A stretch of 5,913 bases of DNA from an uncultured Gammaproteobacteria bacterium. GTDB lineage: Bacteria > Pseudomonadota > Gammaproteobacteria > Arenicellales > Poriferihabitantaceae. The stretch lies in the NCBI GenBank assembly GCA_938021685.1, contig CALIFM010000278.1, positions 1 through 5,913 of the forward strand, in the 5' to 3' direction. A program made the position numbers and the translations under genes. The first letter of the stretch is position 1. Each line of letters opens with the position of its first letter. The notes beneath the pieces were generated by a model that was not told the origin of the DNA, did not search any database, and saw only the letters and a program-made list of their open reading frames with translations. Positions 1 to 5,913 of the stretch are shown here, piece by piece.

Positions 1-890
1 AAGTCACAGCAAATAAAGAAGTGATTGTATCAGGCGGCGCAATTAATTCACCGCAGCTATTACAGCTTTCTGGTGTGGGCAACCCCAGCTTGCTAAAGCG
101 TCATGACATTGAAGTGGTGCATGCGCTGCCAGGCGTCGGGCAACATTTGCAAGACCACTTGTGTCATACCCATTATTACAAAAGCCGTGTGCCTAGCTTG
201 AACAACCAGCTGCATTCTGTGTTGGGCAAGCTGAAGGTTGGTTTGCAGTATGTGTTAACGCGCAAAGGTGTGTTATCGATGAGTGTTAATCAAGCAGGTG
301 GATTTGTGCGTTCGTCGGCTGAGCAGGTTGACCCTGATTTTCAGTTGTATTTCAATCCACTGACTTATTCGCTCAATGGCGAGGCGCGTAAGGTGCTGAA
401 TACCGACCCCTTTGCCGCTTTTTCGATGACTTACAATGCTTGCCGCCCCACTAGTCGCGGCCATATTGAAATTGCCAGTGCGGAGCCGCTAGATAAGCCC
501 AATATTCACCCTAATTACTTGTCCACCGACAAAGACATTCAAGATGCCATCACAGGTAATCGCTTGTTGCGTGACTTAGCTAGCAGCAAACCCTTAGCCG
601 AGATCATCGAAAATGAAATTAGCCCTGGTGCTGATGTGCAGACCGATGAGCAATTCTTAGCTAATTTTCGTGCCAACGCAGGTACAATCTACCACCCTTG
701 TGGCAGTTGCCAAATGGGGCCGGATGCAAGTACTAGCGTAGTGGATGCACGTCTTCGAGTGCATGGTTTGCAGGGCTTGCGAGTGATAGACGCCTCGATT
801 TTTCCTACTGTGCCGTCGGGCAACACCAATGCACCGAGTATTATGGTGGGTGAAAAGGGCGCAGCGATGATTTTACAAGACCAAGTTTAA
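1..890 (+). CDS. GMC-family FAD-dependent oxidoreductase (choline/alcohol dehydrogenase type), C-terminal part
   Basis: The frame is open from base 3 with no stop to the left edge, so the gene begins outside the window. The GTG at 21 is an internal valine codon, not a start. About 295 residues are visible. GMC enzymes usually have about 530-560, so the FAD-binding N-terminal half is missing. GMC signature 2 lies at about nt 36-80 (GAINSPQLLQLSGVG). The C-terminal domain has the catalytic-base histidine in YHPCGSCQMG (His codon 693-695), then VIDASIFPTVPSGNTNAP, where the conserved active-site Asn lies (codons 822-830). The protein ends normally. Family members oxidise alcohols such as choline, aliphatic alcohols or sugars with FAD in the cytoplasm or at the membrane. 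The visible half does not settle the substrate. No betaine aldehyde dehydrogenase lies nearby, so calling it betA would be a guess. The stop is 3 bases before the channel gene, suggesting co-transcription. Family call is secure; substrate is unknown. Confidence 0.93.
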   Translation, partial: VTANKEVIVSGGAINSPQLLQLSGVGNPSLLKRHDIEVVHALPGVGQHLQDHLCHTHYYKSRVPSLNNQLHSVLGKLKVGLQYVLTRKGVLSMSVNQAGGFVRSSAEQVDPDFQLYFNPLTYSLNGEARKVLNTDPFAAFSMTYNACRPTSRGHIEIASAEPLDKPNIHPNYLSTDKDIQDAITGNRLLRDLASSKPLAEIIENEISPGADVQTDEQFLANFRANAGTIYHPCGSCQMGPDASTSVVDARLRVHGLQGLRVIDASIFPTVPSGNTNAPSIMVGEKGAAMILQDQV

Positions 891-893
891 AGT

Positions 894-1322
894 ATGATTC
901 TTTTCCTTAATTGCCTGCTAGTTGTGTTAGTGGTAGTGATTCATTATGAAGTGCTGCATCAAATTTCTATATTGATGCCAAAGCTACGTAGTGCACATCG
1001 CTTCCGTATTATTTTTTGCGTAGCAGCTGCTTTATTTGCGCACGCGGTGGAAGTTTGGCTGTATGCCTTGGCTTATTATGTATTACATATCAAGCAAACT
1101 TGGGGTCAACTAACGGGTGGATTTGATGGCAGTCTGTCAGACAGTGTGTATTTTTCCATCACCACGTATACCACTTTGGGCTTTGGTGATATTGCTCCAA
1201 CGGGTCCGATGCGTTACATAGTAGGGATGGAAGCTCTAATAGGTTTAGTGTTGATTGCTTGGACCGCTTCATTTTTGTACTACGAGATTCAACGTCAGTG
1301 GCAGCATGAGGATGAACCATGA
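894..1322 (+). CDS. Small potassium-channel-like membrane protein (Ion_trans_2 pore domain)
   Basis: A 142-residue integral membrane protein. Hydrophobic segments lie at about residues 3-18, 38-64 and 107-130. Between the last two, residues 84-92 look like the pore helix, followed by TTLGFGD at 93-99, a K+ selectivity filter of the TxGFGD type. The core is therefore a two-helix plus P-loop channel domain (residues about 38-130) with one extra N-terminal helix. Such subunits normally assemble as tetramers in the inner membrane. The last 12 residues are polar, and there is no RCK or cyclic-nucleotide domain, so no ligand gating is visible. The ATG at 894 is the first possible start after the GMC stop (TAA 888-890). 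Between them lies only AGT, and the two genes are in the same frame. No clear Shine-Dalgarno sequence precedes it, so translational coupling to the upstream gene is plausible. Ion selectivity for K+ is inferred from the filter alone. Confidence 0.85.
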   Translation: MILFLNCLLVVLVVVIHYEVLHQISILMPKLRSAHRFRIIFCVAAALFAHAVEVWLYALAYYVLHIKQTWGQLTGGFDGSLSDSVYFSITTYTTLGFGDIAPTGPMRYIVGMEALIGLVLIAWTASFLYYEIQRQWQHEDEP

Positions 1323-1451
1323 GCAGGACAGGTATGATATAGTCTGGCCGCAGCCAATTTCGGCTCTTTGTGTAACACTTTCAATAGCGCACATTGATTT
1401 CGCGGCTGCCAGCATTCACTCTTAATTTAAGGTTTAAGCCAAATTAATCCT
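1323..1451. other. Intergenic region between channel gene and davA
   Basis: This 129-base stretch probably carries the leader of davA. No convincing sigma-70 promoter was found: TTGATT at 1394-1399 has no good -10 box at 16-18 bases. No strong intrinsic terminator for the upstream pair is visible. A short AGCC/GGCT pairing at 1352-1365 followed by CTTTGTGT is too weak to call. A long-loop imperfect inverted repeat lies at 1344-1412, and a small GTGTAACAC palindrome at 1370-1378. An ATG at 1319 overlapping the channel stop opens only 7 codons. Confidence 0.5.
1344..1412. repeat. Imperfect inverted repeat with long loop in the davA leader
   Basis: GCAGCC at 1350-1355 pairs with GGCTGC at 1404-1409. 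CTG at 1344-1346 pairs with CAG at 1410-1412 across a 3-base bulge (1347-1349). That gives 9 pairs in all with a loop of about 48 bases. It lies 40 bases before the davA start and could be part of a leader structure or an operator, but chance is a real alternative. No U-tract follows, so it is not an intrinsic terminator. Confidence 0.25.
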
Positions 1452-2255
1452 ATGCATGTTGCTATCTTTCAAGGCCCACAGTACGGCGCATCCTTGCAAG
1501 CTAATCTGTTAACTTTAGCGCAGCAAGCTGTCGCTGCTAGCAAACAGGGAGCCGACTTGCTTATCTGCCCTGAGATGTTTTTGACGGGCTATAAAATTGG
1601 CCCGGCGGCTATCAGTGAGCTGGCACAAGAGGCCGATAGCGAAATTATAAAGCAAGCGCAAGACATTGCTAAGCAGCAAGACATTGCCATTCTATTTGGC
1701 TTTCCCGAAGCGCATCAAGGCAAGGTATACAATGCTGCTGTCTTGATCGATGAAAATGGTAATTTGCTACATATTTACCGTAAAACGCACCTGTTTGGTG
1801 ACATTGATCGTGATGCTTATAGCGCAGGCGATACGCACTCAGCAATCGTTAATTTGCATGGTTTCAATATTGGTATATTGATTTGCTATGACGTAGAGTT
1901 TGCGGAGAACGTGCGCACTTTGGCGCTGGCAGGTGCAGATTTAATCGCTGTGCCTACTGCGCTGATGTCACCGTATGAATTTGTTGCGGATAACTTGGTG
2001 GCCACCCGTGCCTATGAAAACCAGGTTTATCTGGCCTATGCCAATCGCTGCGGCGAAGAACAAGACTTGATTTATTGCGGAGGCAGCACGATCATCGCCC
2101 CCGATGGTGAATGCTTGGCCCGTGCAGGCACTGATGAGGCTTTAATCAGTGCAGAGTTTAGCTTAGATGATTTACAGCAAAAACGTGAGTTCAACACCTA
2201 CTTTAATGACCGGCGACCGAGGATGTATACCGCCGTCAGTCAGAAAAAACATTAA
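1452..2255 (+). CDS. davA: 5-aminopentanamidase (delta-aminovaleramidase), nitrilase superfamily
   Basis: A 267-residue cytosolic carbon-nitrogen hydrolase spanning one full domain. The Glu-Lys-Cys triad is intact: E41 in ICPEMFLTGY, K111 in YRKTHLFG and C145 in ILICYDVEF. The length fits DavA of Pseudomonas putida (about 264). The start MHVAIFQG lines up with the family N-terminus, and a TAA at 1428-1430 blocks extension. DavA hydrolyses 5-aminopentanamide to 5-aminovalerate and ammonia, the second step of the monooxygenase route of L-lysine breakdown. The specific assignment rests on the next gene, which encodes the enzyme making that amide. By sequence alone, other short-chain amidases or beta-ureidopropionase relatives would be possible. 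No clear Shine-Dalgarno sequence precedes the ATG; the nearest purine-rich stretch (TAAGG, about 1428-1432) is too far away. A 12-base direct repeat (1658-1669 and 1676-1687) gives a local QDIAKQ/QDIAIL duplication that stays in frame. Confidence 0.9.
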   Translation: MHVAIFQGPQYGASLQANLLTLAQQAVAASKQGADLLICPEMFLTGYKIGPAAISELAQEADSEIIKQAQDIAKQQDIAILFGFPEAHQGKVYNAAVLIDENGNLLHIYRKTHLFGDIDRDAYSAGDTHSAIVNLHGFNIGILICYDVEFAENVRTLALAGADLIAVPTALMSPYEFVADNLVATRAYENQVYLAYANRCGEEQDLIYCGGSTIIAPDGECLARAGTDEALISAEFSLDDLQQKREFNTYFNDRRPRMYTAVSQKKH

Positions 2256-2327
2256 AGTTTTGCTTCGGTGCCTGTTATAGGCCCATGTGTTGTGCTTTTA
2301 TCAATTTATAGCCAGTGAGTAAAATTT
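2256..2327. other. davA-davB intergenic spacer
   Basis: These 72 bases separate two same-strand genes of one pathway. No stem followed by a T-run and no paired -35/-10 boxes are evident. Read-through from davA into davB is therefore the simplest reading. GTGAG at about 2316-2320, some 8 bases before the davB ATG, is the only candidate ribosome-binding site and is weak. Confidence 0.4.
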
Positions 2328-4016
2328 ATGAGCGCTCCGAAAGCTAGCACTAAATCAGCAGCTAACAGTAAGCCCGTTACTATCTTTGGCCCTGATTTTC
2401 CCTTTGCCTATGACGATTGGTTGAATCACCCCGATGGTTTAGGCACCATCCCAGAGGAATACCACGGTGCTGAAGTGGCGATTATTGGCGCGGGTATGGC
2501 AGGGGTTACGGCAGCGTATGAGCTGATGAAAATGGGCCTTAAGCCTGTGATCTATGAGTCACGGCGCTTTGGTGGTCGTTTGCATTCTGAGCCATTTAAA
2601 AACGCCGACGGCATGGTGGCTGAACTAGGGGCAATGCGGTTTCCGGAATCATCGGCTTTGTTTTATCACTATCTTAATAAGTTTGGCCTTGAAACCAAGC
2701 CGTTTCCTAATCCATTAACTGACGCTGCGCCAAGCACGGTGGTGGACCTAAAAGCCAAGCCGATTTATCTTACTTCACCCGATGATTTGCCGCCGCTGCT
2801 GCGCGAAGTGGAAGAAGCTTGGAACGGTGCTTTAGAATCCAGCGCTCATTTTAGTGCAATGCAAGAAGCGATTGCGAATCGAGATGTGGCTAAGATTAAA
2901 GCGATTTGGAACGAGTTGATTCCTCTGTTAGATGACCGAAGTTTTTATGGGTTTCTAGCCAACTCTAAAGAATTCAAGGCCAAAACATTTGAACATATTG
3001 AAGCTTTTGGCCAAGTAGGCTTTGGCACCGGTGGTTGGGACACAGACTTCCCCAATTCAATGCTAGAGATTTTACGTGTGGTATACACCAACTGCGAAGA
3101 AGACCAGCGTTTTGTGGTGGGCGGTGTGGAGCAAGTGCCGCGCGGTATGTGGCGCGATGAACCTAAAGATATGGTGTATTGGCCCGATGGTACTTCGCTG
3201 GACAGCCTGCACTCAGGCGCCACCCGCACCGCAGTGAAAAGTATTAAGCGTCGCAACAGCGGGCAAATTCGAGTCGTTGATAAATGGAACGATACAGCCG
3301 ACTACGTGGCGGCTCTAATTGCTTGTCAAACTTGGGCGGTAACTACCAATATGGAGTGTGACGAGCGTTTGTTCTCGCAAAAAGTATGGATGGCGATGGA
3401 CCGCACACGTTATATGCAATCAGCAAAAACCTTTGTGATGGTGGATCGTCCGTTCTGGAAGGAAAAAGACCCAGACACGGGCCGCGATAAACTCAGCATG
3501 ACCTTAACCGACCGTTTGACCCGAGGCACCTATCTGTTTGATCTCGGTGACGATAAACCCGCAGTGATTTGCCTCAGCTATACCTGGATGGGCGATGCCA
3601 TGAAAATGCTGCCGCTTGAGCCTGACAAGCGGGTAGAGCTAGCACTTGATACGCTGAAAAAAATCTATCCCAATACCAATATTGAGGAGCACATTGTGGG
3701 TGACCCGATCACGGTTTCATGGGAAGACGACCCCAATTTCTTAGGTGCATTCAAAGGCGCTTTGCCTGGGCACTACCGTTATAACTACGAGATGTTTTGC
3801 CACTTTATGCAGCAAGATATGCCCAGTGAGCAGCAAGGTATTTTTATGGCGGGCGATGACGTGGGCTGGATGCCTGGCTGGGTAGAAGGTGCGATTCAAA
3901 CGTCGCTCAATGCCGTATGGGGCATTGTTAATCATCTAGGTGGCCATTGCACGCCAGATAACCCTGGGCCCGGTGATCAGTTTGAGCAGCTTAAGCCACT
4001 GAAATTGCCTGATTAA
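2328..4016 (+). CDS. davB: L-lysine 2-monooxygenase (FAD amine-oxidase superfamily)
   Basis: A 562-residue flavoenzyme that oxidatively decarboxylates L-lysine with O2 to 5-aminopentanamide, CO2 and water. This opens the 5-aminovalerate pathway. The N-terminus carries the family block ITIFGPDFPFAYDDW (here VTIFGP, residues 17-31). The FAD dinucleotide-binding GAGMAG is at 54-59, with the ribose-binding acid E77 in YES and GGRL at 82-85. ELGAMRFP (99-106) holds R104, expected to bind the substrate carboxylate as in tryptophan 2-monooxygenase. GFGTGGWDTDFPNSMLEI (231-248), C256, W420 and W518 correspond, with a constant two-residue offset, to active-site positions I recall as D238, C254, W418 and W516 of the Pseudomonas lysine oxidase/monooxygenase. 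The C-terminal FAD motif FMAGDDVGWMPGWVEGAIQT spans 506-525. Length matches DavB (about 560) and the ATG matches its N-terminus. Tryptophan 2-monooxygenase (IaaM) is the nearest alternative, but the match to DavB runs over the whole length. It probably shares an operon with davA. The order davA-davB appears inverted relative to P. putida. Confidence 0.95.
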   Translation: MSAPKASTKSAANSKPVTIFGPDFPFAYDDWLNHPDGLGTIPEEYHGAEVAIIGAGMAGVTAAYELMKMGLKPVIYESRRFGGRLHSEPFKNADGMVAELGAMRFPESSALFYHYLNKFGLETKPFPNPLTDAAPSTVVDLKAKPIYLTSPDDLPPLLREVEEAWNGALESSAHFSAMQEAIANRDVAKIKAIWNELIPLLDDRSFYGFLANSKEFKAKTFEHIEAFGQVGFGTGGWDTDFPNSMLEILRVVYTNCEEDQRFVVGGVEQVPRGMWRDEPKDMVYWPDGTSLDSLHSGATRTAVKSIKRRNSGQIRVVDKWNDTADYVAALIACQTWAVTTNMECDERLFSQKVWMAMDRTRYMQSAKTFVMVDRPFWKEKDPDTGRDKLSMTLTDRLTRGTYLFDLGDDKPAVICLSYTWMGDAMKMLPLEPDKRVELALDTLKKIYPNTNIEEHIVGDPITVSWEDDPNFLGAFKGALPGHYRYNYEMFCHFMQQDMPSEQQGIFMAGDDVGWMPGWVEGAIQTSLNAVWGIVNHLGGHCTPDNPGPGDQFEQLKPLKLPD

Positions 4017-4040
4017 TCCTCTTTCGAGACAACAGAGGAT
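4016..4040. terminator. Possible bidirectional terminator hairpin between convergent genes
   Basis: ATCCTCT at 4016-4022 and AGAGGAT at 4034-4040 form a perfect 7-bp stem around an 11-base loop. It almost fills the 29-base gap between two convergent stop codons, where a shared terminator is expected. Neither direction has a U-tract after the stem (AAAGC on +, TAATC on -), so efficient intrinsic termination is doubtful. Confidence 0.35.
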
Positions 4041-4045
4041 AAAGC

Positions 4046-4687
4046 TTAGGCAGCAGCTTGTTCAGTAAACAAAATCGTTTCAACGCCTGATAGCCATTCG
4101 TCATGTAGGATTTGCTCTTGCGCTAACACTTGCTCGCGCCATGCTTGGGCCTGGTCTGCAAATAGGGCTTCAATCGCGGTTTCCATTTCAGCTAGATGCT
4201 GTTCTTCTTCGGCTAAAATGCCGCGTACTGAAATCGGGCTGTCCACTGCTTTGAGCAAGGCTTCATAAGTGCTGTAAACTTCATCGGCGCGCACTTCAAT
4301 TGCATAGGTGACAAGCACATAAGCATGCTCGCGCAGCGCGCGGTCCGTCAAACCTAGTTGGTCGCCCAGCATGCGTGAGATGCGCGTATCCAGCAAGTTT
4401 AAATATTGGTAGCTATGGCGGGCATTGATTAAGAACTCAGGCGCAAAACTGGGGCAGGTATTTGCTTTTAGTTTTTTGATCTGCCGCTTTAAGTAATAAG
4501 CGTGACGGGTTTCTTCCGCGGCGTGCTTGAGCATCGATTCATTCACCGCCAGAGGGTGCTCGCTTTTAACAATCTTCTGCGCGCCCACGTTTTCCATCAT
4601 CGACAGCGTGTTCACCCATTTGCAATGCAAGTCGTCATCACTAATCAGGGTTTGCAAAATACGTTGTAGGCGGTGAGGCTTTAGCAT
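4046..4687 (-). CDS. Uncharacterised ferritin-like di-iron protein
   Basis: A 213-residue, mostly helical soluble protein with no signal peptide or membrane segment; its function is not recognised. The sequence has the six-ligand pattern of a ferritin-like di-iron four-helix bundle: E32, then E59 and H62 (EETRH), then E131 (YAIEVRADE), then E161 and H164 (EEEQH). The spacings of 27 and 30 residues between first ligand and ExxH in each half are typical of bacterioferritin, rubrerythrin and MiaE-like folds. There is no rubredoxin Cys cluster; the only cysteines are C22 and C78. It could store iron, detoxify peroxide or act as a di-iron oxygenase; the sequence does not say which. It lies 24 bases after the bioA stop on the same strand, so it is probably co-transcribed with bioA. 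That gap shows no good Shine-Dalgarno sequence. The ATG at 4687 is the only sensible start, since the first helix begins at once. Fold and metal site are inferred from pattern; the gene itself is secure. Confidence 0.8.
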   Translation of the reverse strand: MLKPHRLQRILQTLISDDDLHCKWVNTLSMMENVGAQKIVKSEHPLAVNESMLKHAAEETRHAYYLKRQIKKLKANTCPSFAPEFLINARHSYQYLNLLDTRISRMLGDQLGLTDRALREHAYVLVTYAIEVRADEVYSTYEALLKAVDSPISVRGILAEEEQHLAEMETAIEALFADQAQAWREQVLAQEQILHDEWLSGVETILFTEQAAA

Positions 4688-4711
4688 GACAGAATCGAAT
4701 AACAGGTTTTT

Positions 4712-5869
4712 TTAATATAGCGTCTTAATTGTATGCACAATGCTGCTGCATAGTTTGGCTTGTTGCTCGGGAGTCAGAATATACGGCGGCATCACATAAA
4801 TCAAGCGTCCAAAAGGCCGCACCCACACGCCTTGTTCCACCAAGCTGGCCTGCACTTTAGCGACGTTCACCGGCTCGTGCATTTGCACCACGCCTATGGC
4901 ACCCAGAACACGCACGCTGGCTATTGCTGGGTGGTCGTTGATGATGTGTAGCGCCTGCAAAGTTTGCTCAATTTGCTGTACTTTTGCTTGCCAACCGTCA
5001 GGGTATGGCGAGCCATCTTCGGTGCTAAGCAGCAAATCGATGCTGGCGCAGGCCACAGCGCAGGCCAAGGGATTAGCCATAAAGGTCGGGCCGTGCATTA
5101 GCATCGGAGCATTGCCGCTAGAGATACCTTCTGAAACTTTGCGAGTGGTAATAGTCGCGGCCAAGGTCATAGTGCCACCAGTGAGCGCCTTTCCCACGGC
5201 CATGATATCGGGGCAAACATCCGCGTGCTCTAAGGCGAATAGTTTGCCAGTGCGGCCAAAGCCTGTGGCAATTTCGTCGAAGATGAGCAGCACCGAAAAC
5301 TCATCGCACAAAGCGCGTAATTGGCGCAAATATTCCGGGTGATAAAAACGCATGCTCACCGCGCCCTGCACGATCGGTTCAATAATCACTGCGGCGATTT
5401 CATTGTGCTGCTGTTCCAGCACTTGGCGCATAGCTTTGACATCTTGCTCATTCCATTCTTGGTCAAAGCATATCTCAGGGCGCGGCGCATACAGCTGCTT
5501 GGCGATGGCGTGGCTAAATAAATCATGCCGCCCGTTATCGGGGTCACCGACCGACATGCAGGTAAAGGGGTCGCCATGATAACCACCGCGTACGGTCAGC
5601 AGTTTGTTCTTATTCTTTTGCCCAAGTGACTGCCAGTATTGCAGTGCCATTTTCAGGGCTACTTCAATTGCGATTGAGCCCGAATCAGCAAGAAACACCT
5701 GCTGCAAAGGTTCGGGTGTGATATCGATCAAGCGTTTACCCAATTCAGAAGCCATAGGATGAGCGATGCCGCCAAACATCACATGCGACATTTGCTCAAG
5801 CTGGGCGCTGATGGCAGCGGTCAGTTTGGGATGATTGTAACCATGGACGGCGCACCACCATGATGACAT
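4712..5869 (-). CDS. bioA: Adenosylmethionine-8-amino-7-oxononanoate aminotransferase, N-terminally incomplete
   Basis: A fold-type I PLP aminotransferase that converts 8-amino-7-oxononanoate (KAPA) to 7,8-diaminopelargonate, normally using S-adenosylmethionine as amino donor. This is the penultimate step of biotin synthesis in the cytoplasm. The 385 visible residues align with E. coli BioA from its MSSWW block (about residue 49) to the end. Key residues are kept: G64/S65 in ADSGS, Y97 in GYHGD (E. coli Y144), D198 in FDEIATGFGRTG (D245) and the Schiff-base lysine K227 in GKALTGG (K274). HGPTFMANPLAC (259-270) and RPFGRLIYVMPPY (351-363) complete the substrate and PLP pockets. The first about 48 residues, including the substrate-contacting E. 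coli Y17, are not encoded upstream in any frame within the 44 bases left. An in-frame TAA lies at 5887-5885, five codons before the ATG. The ATG at 5869 is therefore a fallback start and the true N-terminus is missing. The gene is either a 5'-disrupted copy or an artefact at the sequence end. Confidence 0.9.
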   Translation of the reverse strand: MSSWWCAVHGYNHPKLTAAISAQLEQMSHVMFGGIAHPMASELGKRLIDITPEPLQQVFLADSGSIAIEVALKMALQYWQSLGQKNKNKLLTVRGGYHGDPFTCMSVGDPDNGRHDLFSHAIAKQLYAPRPEICFDQEWNEQDVKAMRQVLEQQHNEIAAVIIEPIVQGAVSMRFYHPEYLRQLRALCDEFSVLLIFDEIATGFGRTGKLFALEHADVCPDIMAVGKALTGGTMTLAATITTRKVSEGISSGNAPMLMHGPTFMANPLACAVACASIDLLLSTEDGSPYPDGWQAKVQQIEQTLQALHIINDHPAIASVRVLGAIGVVQMHEPVNVAKVQASLVEQGVWVRPFGRLIYVMPPYILTPEQQAKLCSSIVHTIKTLY

Positions 5870-5913
5870 CCCCCATTTTTTCTGTTATTTTTTTACATCG
5901 AATCTGGACGAGA
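5870..5913. other. A-rich non-homologous tail at the point where bioA homology ends
   Basis: On the - strand these 44 bases read in the bioA frame as SSRFDVKK, stop, QKKWG, then MSSWW. Only the Gly before the Met fits the expected LVDG-MSSWW junction. The runs of seven and six A are unlike the rest of the gene. The tail may be the end of an inserted element, a local sequence error, or a misjoined end. It is too short to identify. Confidence 0.45.

Noticed and set aside
1319..1342. ATG overlapping the channel stop (ATGA) as start of a further gene
   Set aside because: The frame closes after 7 codons at a TAG and has no recognisable signal.
1658..1687. 12-base direct repeat (copies at 1658-1669 and 1676-1687) as a possible mobile or regulatory repeat
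   Set aside because: It is inside davA, has an 18-base period, stays in frame and encodes a repeated QDIA helix segment. Local codon duplication explains it.
2945..3256. 103-codon - strand open frame inside davB, with similar ones at 3741-3935 and 273-464
   Set aside because: These are antisense to conserved coding sequence, with no domain or ribosome-binding signal.
2328..4016. Tryptophan 2-monooxygenase with a neighbouring hydrolase, as an indole-acetic-acid pathway (iaaM/iaaH)
   Set aside because: The sequence follows DavB over its full length, including the N-terminal GPDFPFAYDDW block. The neighbour is a nitrilase-superfamily amidase of DavA length, not an IaaH-type amidase-signature protein.
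4896..5342. 148-codon + strand open frame opposite bioA, and shorter ones at 4760-4951, 5321-5521 and 5352-5579
   Set aside because: They lie antisense to a clearly conserved enzyme, have low-complexity Ser/Ala-rich translations without recognisable domains, and are shadows of the bioA frame.
4712..5869. Idea that BioA here uses lysine as amino donor (as Bacillus BioK does), which would tie it to the lysine genes
   Set aside because: The visible sequence follows the E. coli SAM-using type throughout, including SSWW, HGPTFM and RPFGRLIY. The two gene sets are convergent, so they do not share a transcript. Nothing in the sequence supports a lysine donor.

Overview
The window looks like chromosomal DNA of a gammaproteobacterium. 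The lysine monooxygenase reads as a close relative of Pseudomonas DavB, and the biotin aminotransferase as a close relative of the E. coli-type BioA. G+C looks intermediate by eye, lower than in a typical Pseudomonas. These resemblances come from memory of the family sequences, not from a search, and the genus cannot be named.

Layout: four genes on the + strand converge on two genes on the - strand. (1) 1-890 is the C-terminal part of a GMC-family FAD oxidoreductase (choline/alcohol dehydrogenase type), cut by the left edge. (2) 894-1322 is a small three-helix membrane protein with a K+-channel selectivity filter. It starts 3 bases after the GMC stop and in the same frame. (3) 1452-2255 is a nitrilase-superfamily amidase, best called DavA. 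(4) 2328-4016 is an FAD L-lysine 2-monooxygenase, DavB. A 29-base convergent gap holding a 7-bp inverted repeat follows. On the - strand come (5) 4687-4046, an uncharacterised protein with a complete ferritin-like di-iron ligand pattern, and (6) 5869-4712, BioA, the PLP enzyme making 7,8-diaminopelargonate for biotin. BioA lies upstream of (5) in transcription order.

How the genes work together: DavB converts L-lysine plus O2 into 5-aminopentanamide, CO2 and water. DavA hydrolyses the amide to 5-aminovalerate and ammonia. The next steps (DavT, DavD) are not in the window. The GMC and channel genes probably share a transcript, but a link to lysine breakdown is not shown. BioA and the di-iron protein probably form a second transcription unit.

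Most worth a second look: (a) the orphan di-iron protein downstream of bioA, and (b) bioA itself. Its recognisable homology stops about 48 residues short of the normal N-terminus and an in-frame stop codon lies just upstream, in an A-rich tract 44 bases from the window edge. The window shows no tRNA, rRNA, CRISPR array or complete mobile element.
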